Assembly: GCA_963833745.1 (NCBI GenBank) | Contig: CAWHZD010000004.1 | Span: 310,001-374,000, forward strand | Direction of reading: 5' to 3' | DNA length: 64,000 bases | Source: AP-15 sp963833745 | GTDB taxonomy: Bacteria; Pseudomonadota; Alphaproteobacteria; ATCC43930; CGMCC-115725 | Shown: positions 43,199 through 52,963 of the stretch, one piece after another | Layout of the letters: each line of letters starts with the position of its first letter | Position numbering within the stretch: position 1 is the stretch's first letter | Translations under genes and position numbers: made by a program | Notes under the pieces: generated by a model | Told to the model about the DNA's origin: nothing | Databases searched by the model: none | The model's input: only the letters and a program-made list of their open reading frames with translations

Positions 43199-46100
43199 CT
43201 AATATTCGAATTGGTATTTGAGGCCGAGGCTGGTTCCGGCGGACTCGGCCGGGGTGGCACCCGGCGTTGTGTTGGTGCCATTGCCGACCGTCCCCACCAC
43301 CTTGAGCCCCCTGGCAATGTCGACTTCGACCCTGGCCTGGCTACTGTTGCCCCCGGCGCCTTGCTGGGCGCCGACATAGACGCCCGGCGCGACGTAGCGC
43401 CCGGCGACTAAGGCCGAGCTGCCGTTGGCGGTGGTGCCGACCGACAATTGTTCGAGGCCGAGGCTCTGGCCTATCCCTTCGAGCGGGCTGCTGCCCCCGC
43501 CGACGCCGCTCAGCTCTGCCAGAGAGCTCGCAATCGCGGCGAGCTGGAGCGCACTCGGCGTACCGTTGCTGTTCGGATAGAGCATGCGCGCCAAAGCTTG
43601 GTCTGCCGGCAACTCGGGCATGCTCGTCACCGTCACCTTCGGGTGGCTGGCGGTGCCGCCAATCGTCAGCGACGCGCTCATCGTCTGGGTCTGGCTGTTG
43701 ACGACGAAATCGAGGCTGGGATCGGTCAGGCTGCCGCCGTTGAAACTGACCGAGCCGGTGTCAAAGCGCAGGGTTTGCCCGGCGATGTCGAGACTGCCGC
43801 GGACCATGTGAAAGCTTCCCAAGGGACGCGGCGCCGCCGTGCTGCCGCCGACTTTGACGGAACCCGCGAGCTCGGCAAGGATGCCGCGGCCGCGGACGAC
43901 CAGATGCCGCGCGGCGACAGTCAGGTCGAGGCCGCTCGCCAGCGGCTGCGCGGGCGGCGGCGGGGGCGGGGCGCCGGCTAAGCGGACAGTGAGAACCGGC
44001 ACTGTTGCCGGCATGGTCTTCGGGATCCCGATTTTGGCTTCCAGCACATCGACCCGCCCGCCCAGCGCGAGCCCGCCCGGCGCCGCACCGTGCAGAGTGA
44101 GGTCGGCGTTGAGGTTTGCCGTCAGCAGGTCGGTCGCCAGCGGGCGTGCGTTTTGCGCGATGATTTTAAGATTGAGCGGCATCCCCGGAGTCGACAGGTC
44201 GATGTCGCCGCCGAGCGCGATCGTCCCCGGACCGGCCTGTCCTTTGAGGCTCGTCAGCCTGACCGTCGAGCCGGACGCGTCGATGCGCCCGGTGATGCCG
44301 GTGATGTGCACGCCGAGGCCGAAATCCTCGATCGCAGCATCGGCCAGCCTAGCCGCGCCGGTAATCCGCGGTGCGCTCAGACTGCCGCCGACGTCGCCGT
44401 CGATCGCGATCTTTCCGGTTACCCGCCGGCCGCCGGCGGTGAGCAGCGGGTCGAACATCGCCAGATCGACGGAGCCTGCGGCATGCATCGCGACCGACCC
44501 GGTGGCTGCGGTCGACAGCCGGCCGTTGACCGACAGATAGGCGGAGGGGCCGGCGGTCAGGCGCGCATCGATGCGCGCGTCGCCGCCCGCGAGACCGGCC
44601 GACGCGCTAATATTGGCCGCCGGTAGGGCGCGGCCGGGGCCGTTGCGCAGGCGCACACCCGTCGCCGCCAATGCGATCCGTCCGAGCGGGCGCCACAGCG
44701 AGCCGGTCAACCGGGCGTCGCCGCGCACCACCCCGTCGATCGCCAGACCTGGCGCAGCCGCGGCGGCAACGTCGGGGGAAAGGTTGCGCAGCGCCACTCT
44801 AAAGTCGAGCCTCGGCGACAATCGGCCGTTCGCCTCGACCGTCGCCTGGTCAAGGCCAAGGCGCAGATGATCGATGCTTAAGCCCTCGCTGAACCCGAAC
44901 CGGACCGGCGCCAGCAGATGCAGCTCCTTGCCCTTCCATACCGCCTGCAGGCGCGAAATCGCGGCGGCTCGGGCGCCGGCATCGACTGTGCCGGCCGCGG
45001 CGAGGCGGGCATCGCCGATTTTCGCGTCGCGGATCTCGGACCGCATGTCAAACCGCAGCGCATTCGCGGGGCCGGCGAGGTCGATCCCGGCGGACGCCGC
45101 CATGCCGCCCGCCGATCTGCCGCTGGCGGTGATCTGCGAAGTGAGGACGGGATCAGAGAGCGGATCGGTGACCGTTGCGCGGAGTTCGGCCCGGCCGCCC
45201 GATGCGGTGCCGGTGAGCGCGACATTGTTCGAGATGACGCGCAGGTCGGCGCGCTGATGCCCGCCGGTTTCGGCTGTCGTCAGGTTGGCGGCGATCGCCC
45301 CAGTGAGAGTCCGGCCGATCAGCGGACGCAGATCGTCGAGGCGGGTCATCCGCAAGTCGAGCCGCCCGAGCGGGAAGCGGGCGCCGGCGGCGAGCGCAAA
45401 CGCCCCCTGGGCATGCGCACTCTTCCAGTCGGCCGCTTCTATCGTAAGCCTGAGCCCGTCGTCGCCGCCGCCCAGGCCCGTTAGTGCCAGCCGCAGCGGC
45501 GACCCCAAAATCACGCCGTCGGCGTTGAGGCGGCCGGCGGGTCGATCGGGGAGGCCCTTCACCTCGGCCCTGGCGGCGATCGGGCCCGAGGGCCTGCCGG
45601 CAGGGCCGAGCGTGCCGGAAAGATCGGTCGTGGCGGTGATATTGTCGATCGGCCCGCTCGCCTCGCCGCGCAGCTCGAGCCCGCCAGCGAGTGTCGGCAC
45701 AGCACTCGTCAGGTCGGGGAGTGCGAGCTGCCAATGGAGCTCCAGCTTTTCTGGGCTGATATGGCCCGCCGTCGAGACTGAGATTCTGCGACCGTCGATC
45801 GCAAACCGCGAAAGGGTGACAGTCGATCCGGACACTGTCGCCGACATGCTCAGACGCGCCGCATCGCCGATCAGTGACGGCGCCGGCGCCGTCCCGCCGG
45901 TAACGCCTAGGGTCCCCTCGGTGTCGATCCGAGCTGTGGCGCCATTGATTGCGGTTCGTAGGCCGAAAGCCGCATGTCCTTGCAGGTCGAGCCCGCCCAC
46001 CGCGGCCAGCGGCGCCAGGTCAGGAAAGGTCAACTTCAACTCGCCGTAAAGTTGCCCGGCCGTCGCGGCATCGCCGACAACCGTCAGCAGCGGATGCGTC

Positions 46101-47197
46101 AGGGAAAAGTGGAACGGACGGTCCGGCTGGTCGAGCCGGACCTCGGCCGCGACGCGAACCGGCGCTACCGCCAGGAGATCGGGGCGGGGTCCGGGAAGGC
46201 GCAGTCCGCTGAGCGCCGCCTGCAGCCGCAGCAATCCAGCATCGCCGTTGAGCGTAGCGGCCACGTCGCTGACGGAGGCTTGCGCCGCGCTAAGCCTGGC
46301 GATGTCTAACCTGGCGGATACCGCGGGGCGGGCGAGCGGTCCGTCAATCTTGGCGTCGAACGCCGCCGACTGCCACGCCAAATCCGGCCGCGGCGTCATT
46401 GCGGGCGCGGTCGCCCTCGCGATGAGATCGGCAGAGCGGTGTTCGAGATCGAGCGTGCCGTGCGCCGCGGCGCGGGCGGGGCCGACCCCCAGGTCGATTT
46501 GCCCGGCGACGGCCGAAAGCGGTCCGGCGAAGGACCCCTCGACCGACAGCGGACCGAGATCCGGAAGGCCGGCGACGGTGGAAACCAACCCATGTGTCGG
46601 CTCCTGTCCCGTCAGGCTGAGCGAGAGGTCTGCCGCGCCAAGGCGCGCTGCCAAATCATAACTCCCGGAAGCGCTAATGCCGTTCACTGCCAGGCGGACT
46701 TGCCCCTCGTCGGTCGCGGTGACCGCGGCCGATCCATCGAGGGCGAGCGAGGCGGCGTTTCCGGTTACCGCCGGCGCGAGGTCGAGCCGGCCGACATGCA
46801 GCCTTTCAACGTCGAGCGCGACGCCAGCGCTCGAAGAGCTCGCTCCGGAGGGAACCGGGCGGCGCAGCACCACGATTTTTGCCGCCGCGAAGCGATCGAC
46901 CGCGACAGCACCGCGGATGAGCCGTAGCGGCGACCAGTCGAGCTCAAGATCATCGATCCTGACCCAGACGCCGTTCTTGTCTTGGAGGCTCGCTTCCGCC
47001 GCTCTGAGGCGGTCCGGAAAACGCCCGGAAAGCCCACGGACCGCAACCAATCCGCCGGTCAATCGGGGAACGAGGCGCGCCACGACCGCCCGCCCCGGCG
47101 GCGTGTTGGCGCCGGCCAGGAGGGCCACGACCGACACCACCACCAAAGCGCCTACAGCGGCAGCGCCCCAGCCTATCCACCTCAAGGCGCGCCGCAT
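43199..47197 (-). CDS. tamB: Translocation and assembly module inner-membrane subunit TamB
   Basis: 1332 aa, intact. One N-terminal membrane anchor (residues 10-28), then a very long periplasmic region of repeated beta-strands (AsmA-like/DUF490) rich in Gly, Ala, Leu, and a C-terminal TamB domain (VVGTVGNGTNTTPGATPAES) ending SLGLKYQFEY. TamB spans the periplasm and, with TamA, moves lipids or assists outer-membrane protein insertion. Its ATG overlaps the tamA stop codon (TGATG), so it is coupled to tamA. tamA is broken in this sequence, which makes the intact tamB noteworthy. Confidence 0.93.
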   Translation of the reverse strand: MRRALRWIGWGAAAVGALVVVSVVALLAGANTPPGRAVVARLVPRLTGGLVAVRGLSGRFPDRLRAAEASLQDKNGVWVRIDDLELDWSPLRLIRGAVAVDRFAAAKIVVLRRPVPSGASSSSAGVALDVERLHVGRLDLAPAVTGNAASLALDGSAAVTATDEGQVRLAVNGISASGSYDLAARLGAADLSLSLTGQEPTHGLVSTVAGLPDLGPLSVEGSFAGPLSAVAGQIDLGVGPARAAAHGTLDLEHRSADLIARATAPAMTPRPDLAWQSAAFDAKIDGPLARPAVSARLDIARLSAAQASVSDVAATLNGDAGLLRLQAALSGLRLPGPRPDLLAVAPVRVAAEVRLDQPDRPFHFSLTHPLLTVVGDAATAGQLYGELKLTFPDLAPLAAVGGLDLQGHAAFGLRTAINGATARIDTEGTLGVTGGTAPAPSLIGDAARLSMSATVSGSTVTLSRFAIDGRRISVSTAGHISPEKLELHWQLALPDLTSAVPTLAGGLELRGEASGPIDNITATTDLSGTLGPAGRPSGPIAARAEVKGLPDRPAGRLNADGVILGSPLRLALTGLGGGDDGLRLTIEAADWKSAHAQGAFALAAGARFPLGRLDLRMTRLDDLRPLIGRTLTGAIAANLTTAETGGHQRADLRVISNNVALTGTASGGRAELRATVTDPLSDPVLTSQITASGRSAGGMAASAGIDLAGPANALRFDMRSEIRDAKIGDARLAAAGTVDAGARAAAISRLQAVWKGKELHLLAPVRFGFSEGLSIDHLRLGLDQATVEANGRLSPRLDFRVALRNLSPDVAAAAAPGLAIDGVVRGDARLTGSLWRPLGRIALAATGVRLRNGPGRALPAANISASAGLAGGDARIDARLTAGPSAYLSVNGRLSTAATGSVAMHAAGSVDLAMFDPLLTAGGRRVTGKIAIDGDVGGSLSAPRITGAARLADAAIEDFGLGVHITGITGRIDASGSTVRLTSLKGQAGPGTIALGGDIDLSTPGMPLNLKIIAQNARPLATDLLTANLNADLTLHGAAPGGLALGGRVDVLEAKIGIPKTMPATVPVLTVRLAGAPPPPPPAQPLASGLDLTVAARHLVVRGRGILAELAGSVKVGGSTAAPRPLGSFHMVRGSLDIAGQTLRFDTGSVSFNGGSLTDPSLDFVVNSQTQTMSASLTIGGTASHPKVTVTSMPELPADQALARMLYPNSNGTPSALQLAAIASSLAELSGVGGGSSPLEGIGQSLGLEQLSVGTTANGSSALVAGRYVAPGVYVGAQQGAGGNSSQARVEVDIARGLKVVGTVGNGTNTTPGATPAESAGTSLGLKYQFEY

Positions 47198-47827
47198 CAG
47201 AACGCCTCACCTATACCGAGATAGATCTCGAAGCTACCGCCATTCGGGATCCTTGTCAGCGGCACGGCGACATCGAGCCGGAGCGGACCGAAGCTTGTGT
47301 AGTAGCGAAAGCCGAGCCCGGCGCCGAATCTCAGCCCGTCGCTGAACGGGGATCCGTGGACAGCGACTTGGCCGCCGTCGACAAAAGCGGCAAATCCGTA
47401 ATTGGCGAGGATGCGCTGTCGGTACTCGACGGTGCCGGCAACGATCGAGGTCCCGCCTTCCGGTGTGCCGTCGGGGAATTGCGGGCCGATCGACTGGTAT
47501 TCGTAACCGCGGACGGTGGCGCTGCCGCCGGCGTAGAACCGCTGATCGGGCGGCAGCTCGAACTGGCTTGCCCCTTCGACGACCCCCAGCAAGCCGCGCA
47601 AAGCGATGACGCTGCGGCCGGAGTTATTCCATAGGGACGACAGATCGAGATAGGTCGATCCGGAGAGCTGCATCGGCACGAAGACCGCATGCGAGCTGCC
47701 GAGCGAAAGGGTCGGCGTCGTCGTTGGCTCTGCTATCGAATTTTGGCCCAGCAATGCTGGCGAATTTTGGCCCACCCCCCCCCGCCCCTCAACCTAGGGT
47801 CGCCCCGATTGGATCGGGGGACCTGGA

Positions 47828-49369
47828 GTGGACTGGAGAGCCAAAGTGGATTTGTTCGAGCAGCTTCGTCGCGAGCATGAGTTTGGGATCGGCACGATCG
47901 CGGGTGTTGCCGCGAAGTTCGGAGTGCATCGGCGTGTTGTGCGCCAGGCGATCGGCAGCGCGCTGCCGCCGAAGCACCACTACCCGCCGAGGACCAAGCC
48001 GAAGCTTAGTGCGGTGGCGGCCTTCATCGACAAGGTGCTGGACGAGGATCGCCACGCGCCGCGCAAGCAGCGTCACACTGCGCGGCGGCTCTATCGCCGG
48101 ATCCTGACCGAGTTCCCGGACGCCACGGTCGCGGAGTCGACGGTGCGCAACCACGTCCGTGAACGTAAACACCAGCTGGGGCTTCTGCGGCGGGAGACGT
48201 TTGTGCCGCAAAGTTACAGTTGGGCTCAAGAAGCACAGGTCGACTGGTATGAAGCCTGGGTCGATCTCGGCGACGAGCGGACCAAGGTCCAGGTGTTCGC
48301 CATGCGCTCGATGGCCAGCGGGGCGGCCTTCCACCGGGCCTACCTGCACGCGACGCAGCAGGCCTTCCTCGAAGCGCACGAGCACGCCTTCGCCTACTTC
48401 GGCGGCGTCTTCCTCCTGCTGCGCTACGACAACTTGGCCAGCGCCGTGCGCAAGATCCTGCGCGGTCACCGCCGAGAAGAAACGGTGCGGTTCATGGCAT
48501 TCCGCTCGCACTGGCGGTTTGCCGCGGAATTCTGCACGCCTGGTGAAGGGCATGAGAAGGGCGGTGTTGAGGGCGAAGGCGGTTATTTCCGGCGCAACCA
48601 TCTGGTGCCCGTTCCGTGTGTTGCTGACCTCGACGCCTTCAACGCGCTGCTGGTGACGGCCTGCCGCGCGGACGAAGCGCGGATCCTGGCTGGACGCGGC
48701 GAGACGATCGGCGCTGCGATGGCGGTCGAGCGTGGCCACCTGCTGGCCTGCGCGGCCGAGGGTCTCGACCTGGCCGAGATCGTGTTCCCGCTGGTGGACA
48801 AGCAAGGCTGCGTCACGGTGAAAACCAACTTCTACTCGGTGCCGATCCGTGCGGGCACCCGGGTGGAGGCACGCGTCCATCCGCTGCATGTCGAGATCTG
48901 GCACGCTGGGCGCCTGATTGCCCGTCATGAACGTTGTCACAGCCGCCGCCAGCATGTCCTCGACCTCGAGCATTACCTCGACGTGCTGAGCCACAAGCCG
49001 GGCGCGTTCGCAGGCTCGAAACCGTTGGCGCAATGGCGCGCGACGGGTCTCTGGCCTGCTTGTTACGACGAGCTCTGGACCCGGCTGCAAGGGCGGCACG
49101 GCAAGCAGAACGGCACCCGCGCCATGGTGGCTGTGCTGGCGCTAGGCCAAGAGTTTGGCCACGACCGGCTGCGCACGGCGGTCGCCTCCACGGTGTCGCT
49201 CGGTGCCTGCGACGTGGCGGCGGTGCGGTATCTGCTGACCGAAGCAGGGCTGCACAAGGCCAAACCCGAGCCGATCGATGTCGGTGCATTGGCCCGCTAC
49301 GACCGGCCTCTGCCATATCTCGCCGACTACGACACGCTGCTGTCGGGTCCCTGCGCGGGGACGGCATGA
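47828..49369 (+). CDS. istA: IS21-family transposase IstA
   Basis: 513 aa, continuous. N-terminal helix-turn-helix (GIGTIAGVAAKFGVHRRVVR), the DDE core with AQVDWYEAWVDLGDERTKVQ (Asp), LRYDNLASAVRKILRGHRRE (Asp) and GHEKGGVEGEGGYFRRNHLV (Glu), and the C-terminal beta-barrel and basic region. The stop codon overlaps the istB start (ATGA), typical of IS21. Probably an active element. Confidence 0.95.
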   Translation: MDWRAKVDLFEQLRREHEFGIGTIAGVAAKFGVHRRVVRQAIGSALPPKHHYPPRTKPKLSAVAAFIDKVLDEDRHAPRKQRHTARRLYRRILTEFPDATVAESTVRNHVRERKHQLGLLRRETFVPQSYSWAQEAQVDWYEAWVDLGDERTKVQVFAMRSMASGAAFHRAYLHATQQAFLEAHEHAFAYFGGVFLLLRYDNLASAVRKILRGHRREETVRFMAFRSHWRFAAEFCTPGEGHEKGGVEGEGGYFRRNHLVPVPCVADLDAFNALLVTACRADEARILAGRGETIGAAMAVERGHLLACAAEGLDLAEIVFPLVDKQGCVTVKTNFYSVPIRAGTRVEARVHPLHVEIWHAGRLIARHERCHSRRQHVLDLEHYLDVLSHKPGAFAGSKPLAQWRATGLWPACYDELWTRLQGRHGKQNGTRAMVAVLALGQEFGHDRLRTAVASTVSLGACDVAAVRYLLTEAGLHKAKPEPIDVGALARYDRPLPYLADYDTLLSGPCAGTA

Positions 49370-50130
49370 TGGCCGAGCTTCAGGATCAGGCCATCCGTCA
49401 GCACTGCAAGACGTTGCGGATGCCAACGATCGGCACGCAGTTCTCCCGTCTGGCCGATGCCGCCACGCGAGAAAACCAATCCCATCTGGGTTACCTCGAG
49501 GCGCTGCTGGCGGCCGAGATGGAGGAGCGGGAGAGCCGCGCCATCACCCGGCTGCTGCATGAGGCGAAGCTGCCGCGGATGAAGACGCTGGATGGGTTCG
49601 AGTTTGACCACTCCGGCGTCTCGGCTGCGCAACTGCGCACGCTGGCTGAGGGCGATTACGTGGCCAAGGCTGAACCGATCCTGCTGGTCGGCGAGGCCGG
49701 GACGGGGAAAACCCATCTGGCGACGGGCTTGTGCGTGGCGGCCTGCCGCCAGCGCCGGCGGGTGCGATTCACCACCGCGACGGCGCTGATCAACGAACTG
49801 GCGGAGGCGACGCATGCCAACCAACTCAGCCGCGCGTTGGGCCGGTGGGAACGGCTCGATCTGATCTGTATCGACGAACTGGGCTACGTCCCGCTCGCCG
49901 AAACCGCATCCGAGCTGATGTTCCAGGTGGTCGCCGACCGCGCCGAAAAAGCGGCGGTGATCGTCACCACCAACCTGCCATTCTCCGAGTGGTCGCAGGT
50001 GATCCCCAATCCGCGGCTGTGCAAGGCGCTGATCGATCGTCTGACCGACCAGGCGCACATCATCACCACCGGCGCGGACTCCTACCGGTTCCGCCGGACC
50101 ACGGCACAACGAAAGGGCGGCAAAACGTGA
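49366..50130 (+). CDS. istB: IS21 helper ATPase IstB
   Basis: 254 aa from the ATG at 49366. AAA+ ATPase motifs: Walker A GEAGTGKTHLATGLCVAACR, Walker B LDLICIDELGYVPL, sensor region VIVTTNLPFSEW, and the final DSYRFRRTTAQRKG. IstB selects target DNA for IstA. Full length, translationally coupled to istA. Confidence 0.95.
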   Translation: MMAELQDQAIRQHCKTLRMPTIGTQFSRLADAATRENQSHLGYLEALLAAEMEERESRAITRLLHEAKLPRMKTLDGFEFDHSGVSAAQLRTLAEGDYVAKAEPILLVGEAGTGKTHLATGLCVAACRQRRRVRFTTATALINELAEATHANQLSRALGRWERLDLICIDELGYVPLAETASELMFQVVADRAEKAAVIVTTNLPFSEWSQVIPNPRLCKALIDRLTDQAHIITTGADSYRFRRTTAQRKGGKT

Positions 50131-51734
50131 AGGAGAGGATGGAAAAGCGACGCTGACCTGCTGAGCCCGGCCTCGGCCCGGCTCAGCAGGTCAAAGACAC
50201 CGGGGGTGGGCCAGAATTCGTCAGCATAAGTGGGCCAATATTCATTGTCACGGCCAGTCGTCGCCGCCGCCCGCACGCCGCTCGTCGGATCGAGGAGGCT
50301 GTTGGTGCTGTCGTATCTGACCGCGATAGGCAGCCCGACAAGCGTGTAGTCGCGGGCCACGTCCTGTTGCGTAATGTTCTCGGCTTCGCCTGAGATGCCG
50401 ATCGAGCCGCTCCAATTCGTCCAAAACGTCCGCTTCACCAATACGTCGGCGCTCACCCCTTTCTGGAAATAGGCGAGCAGATTTTGCCTGACGGCGCTGA
50501 GATCGATTTGCAGGGATTGGTTACGGTCGAGAAAATCGGGCTTGACGAACTGCGCCGTAAAGTAGTTCGCCGGTCCTTTGATGGCTGTGCCGCCGCCCTG
50601 AACGCCAGCGGTTAGGTTCAGCTGTTCGGCATTGCCAAACAGATTGCGGTCCGACCAACTCGCCGTCAGATTAGCGCCGAGATCGGTCGAATACGCTGCG
50701 CCAATGGCGACGGCATGCGCCGGCCCTTCGACGACGTCGAACGCGACCGGGATGCGGCCATCGGTGTCAAGGCTGTCGGCGGTCTTCACCAGGACCGAAC
50801 GGAAGACGCCAAGCGAGACGAGATCGGCGCGCGCCTTCTCGACGCTTGCGGGTTGTATTGTTCGCCGGTGTGGATCAGGAGACAGTTTTCGATAAATTCT
50901 CGATTAACGGTGCGCAGCCCATTGACCGAGATCTTGCCGAAATCGACCCGCGGCCCGGTTGTCACCTGGTACGTCACGTCGAGGGCGTCGGCGGCAGGGT
51001 CCTCGATCACCGTCGGCGTCGGAGCCTTGGCGAGCGCGTAACCCTCGTCGCGCAACGCGTCGAGCAAACGCGCCTGTGCTGCCAGCACGTCCTCAGCCCG
51101 GGCCGGCGCGCCGGGTTTGAGGCCGAGCTGCGCCCGCGCCTTGGCCGGCAGTGCGCCCACGACCTCGACTTTACGGAGGTGAAACAGCGGGCCGAGCTTG
51201 GGTGAGACCGCCACCTTCACCGGCGGCTTCGCCGAGGAGCGGCTCAACAGGTCGGGAAGTTCGGTGTCCGCGAGGCTGTGGCCGGCGATCGTGATGTCAA
51301 CGCCGCCCTTGTAATAGCCAAAGCTGTGCAGCACCTCGGCAAACCGGCCATCATCTTGGCGCGCCCGCTCAATCAGGGCGAACGGCCCGACGGGCGCGCT
51401 CTCCTCGAGGCTCGACAGGTTCGACGCGTCATGCAGGGCCTGATCGACCGCGTCGTTGCCGGTCTTGCCGAGATCCACGGTATAGGGCTGCGGGTCGGCG
51501 GCCTCGGAGTGCGGCGCCGCGAGTGCCATGATTGCTGCCGCGACAATAGCGGCGCGACGGCCCCGACGATTGCGCATGGCGTTCCCTCGTAATGACACCC
51601 GCCCTCTCCGACAGCGGAGATTGGAGACCCTACCAGGGCGGAGAGGGAAAGAGCTGGGAACGCCACAACAATCCGCTTCGCGAGGGCCGCCTCTCGTGCA
51701 ACGTCCGACAAACCCCGTTTATTCATAATCGCGC

Positions 51735-52212
51735 GACCTGTTCGGTCTGGCGCGCAACACCCGGTTGGTCGAGGCGATCGCGGCCGAACTCGCCGAGGCC
51801 GAAGCGGAAGGAAAACCGAACGCCCAGGCGTCGCGCCGCTTCCGGGACTTCACCTGGACCACGCGCGACAGTTGGAGCTGCCAGCGACGGGTTGTGGGCA
51901 AGGCGGAATGGCTCCCCGGATCGACTCCGGGGATAGGCGAAGCCAATCCGCGCTTTGTCGCCCGGCGGGACGATCGACTGGCAGAATTCAGAAAGTCCAC
52001 GCCGTTATTCTCGCACCACGCCATCAGCGCCTCGCGGGCAAAGCCGGAATCGGACCGCAGCAGCACGACAACTACTGCTACCTACCGCTGTACGTGTTCT
52101 GCGGCCAGCATCTGCTGGCCGCCAAGCTGCGCCCGTCCAACATCGACGGGAGTGCCGGTGCGATCGAGGAGGTGGCGCGGGTCGTCGCGCAAATCCGCCG
52201 CCATTGGCCGCC
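51735..52212. pseudogene. IS1380-family transposase pieces in scrambled order
   Basis: Three blocks of one transposase: plus strand 51735-51965 (LFGLARNTRLVEAIAAELAE ... FRDFTWTTRDSW), minus strand 52066-51978 (LLRSDSGFAREALMAWCENN then GVDFL), plus strand 52067-52212 (DNYCYLPLYVFCGQHLLAAK then LRPSNIDGSAGAIEEVARVV). In intact IS1380 transposases the order is third, second, first block, all in one direction. Non-functional. Confidence 0.75.
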
Positions 52213-52263
52213 GCCGTCTCTTCATCGCAACCCTCCTTCCCAAGGTGTTGCGACGACCACTTG

Positions 52264-52571
52264 AATCCGCCCAGTATGTCTCGATCCGCTATACCGAGCG
52301 GCTTGCCGAGGCCGGCATCGAGCCGTCGGTCGGCAGCGTCGGCGACAGTTACGACAATGCCCTGGCCGAGACGGTGATCGGGCTCTTCAAAACCGAGGTG
52401 ATCCGCCGGCGTGGTCCCTGGCGTCATGCCGAGGCGGTGGAGTTCGCTACCGTCGAGTGGGTGGACTGGTTCAACCATCGGCGCCTGCTTGAGCCCATCG
52501 GCAACATCCCTCCCGCCGAAGCCGAGGCGCGCTACTATGCCCAGATCGCCGGTCCGGCCATCGCCGCCTGA
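52264..52571 (+). pseudogene. IS3-family transposase OrfB, C-terminal fragment
   Basis: The frame reads QYVSIRYTERLAEAGIEPSV, GSVGDSYDNALAETVIGLFK, then EWVDWFNHRRLLEPIGNIPP and AEAEARYYAQ to the stop at 52571. This is the final third of an IS3 integrase-type transposase with the last catalytic Glu (NALAETV). The N-terminal part and OrfA are missing. Confidence 0.85.
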
Positions 52572-52594
52572 CCCAAGCCAAATTGCCTCCGGAA

Positions 52595-52884
52595 ATCTCG
52601 GAGCGGTTGACCGCGTCGTTCTTCTGCCGCTTGACGAACGGCTTGACGTAGGCCGGGGCGATCAATTGCACACGATGGCCCAGCTTGCTGATCTCGCGTG
52701 CCCAGTAGTTCGCGCCGGCACAAGCCTCCATCGCGACGATGCATGGTGCTTGCGTCGCCAGGAAGCCGATAAGCTTCGCGCGGGTGACCCGTTTGCGGAA
52801 TAGCACATGCCCGGCAGCATCGGCTCCGTGCACCTGAAATACGTGCTTCGCGATGTCCAACCCGATCGTGTTAGCCTGCTCCAC
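52595..52884 (-). pseudogene. IS110-family transposase, N-terminal fragment
   Basis: Starts MEQANTIGLDIAKHVFQVHG (DEDD-type first Asp) and continues MEACAGANYWAREISKLGHR, VQLIAPAYVKPFVKRQKNDA, then stops matching. About 95 of the usual 340 residues remain. It faces the IS3 fragment; the two truncation points nearly touch. Confidence 0.85.
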
Positions 52885-52963
52885 GAACGCTCCTTCTGTG
52901 ACGTCGACGCCGTCACCTTGGCACGCAGATGCCGTCGCGGGGCGTCCACCCCATCACCCTTCC

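Larger units (their letters stand above)
47738..50250. mobile_element. IS21-family insertion sequence inside tamA
   Basis: Imperfect inverted ends of about 45 bases: left GAATTTTGGCCCAGCAATGC and a second ATTTTGGCCCA block; right complement GAATATTGGCCCACTTATGC with ATTCTGGCCCA. The two blocks per end are the multiple terminal repeats usual for IS21. The target duplication was not resolved. Confidence 0.85.
47197..51577 (-). pseudogene. tamA: TamA (Omp85-family outer-membrane protein), broken by a frameshift and an IS21 element
   Basis: Start ATG 51577 (GAGGGA upstream), signal peptide MRNRRGRRAAIVAAAIMALA ending near SEA-AD. POTRA domains follow (LFHLRKVEVVGALPAKARAQ). Near 50855 one missing base breaks the frame; the next frame continues ASVEKARADLVSLGVFRSVL and the barrel GRIPVAFDVVEGPAHAVAIG ... 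up to ATTGRDNE. There the IS21 is inserted (about 47738-50250). The barrel resumes IAEPTTTPTLSLGSSHAVFV and ends SLGIGEAF-like YLGIGEAF, containing RGYEYQSIGPQFPDG. The C-terminal barrel with the VRGY motif is intact but disconnected. Confidence 0.9.
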
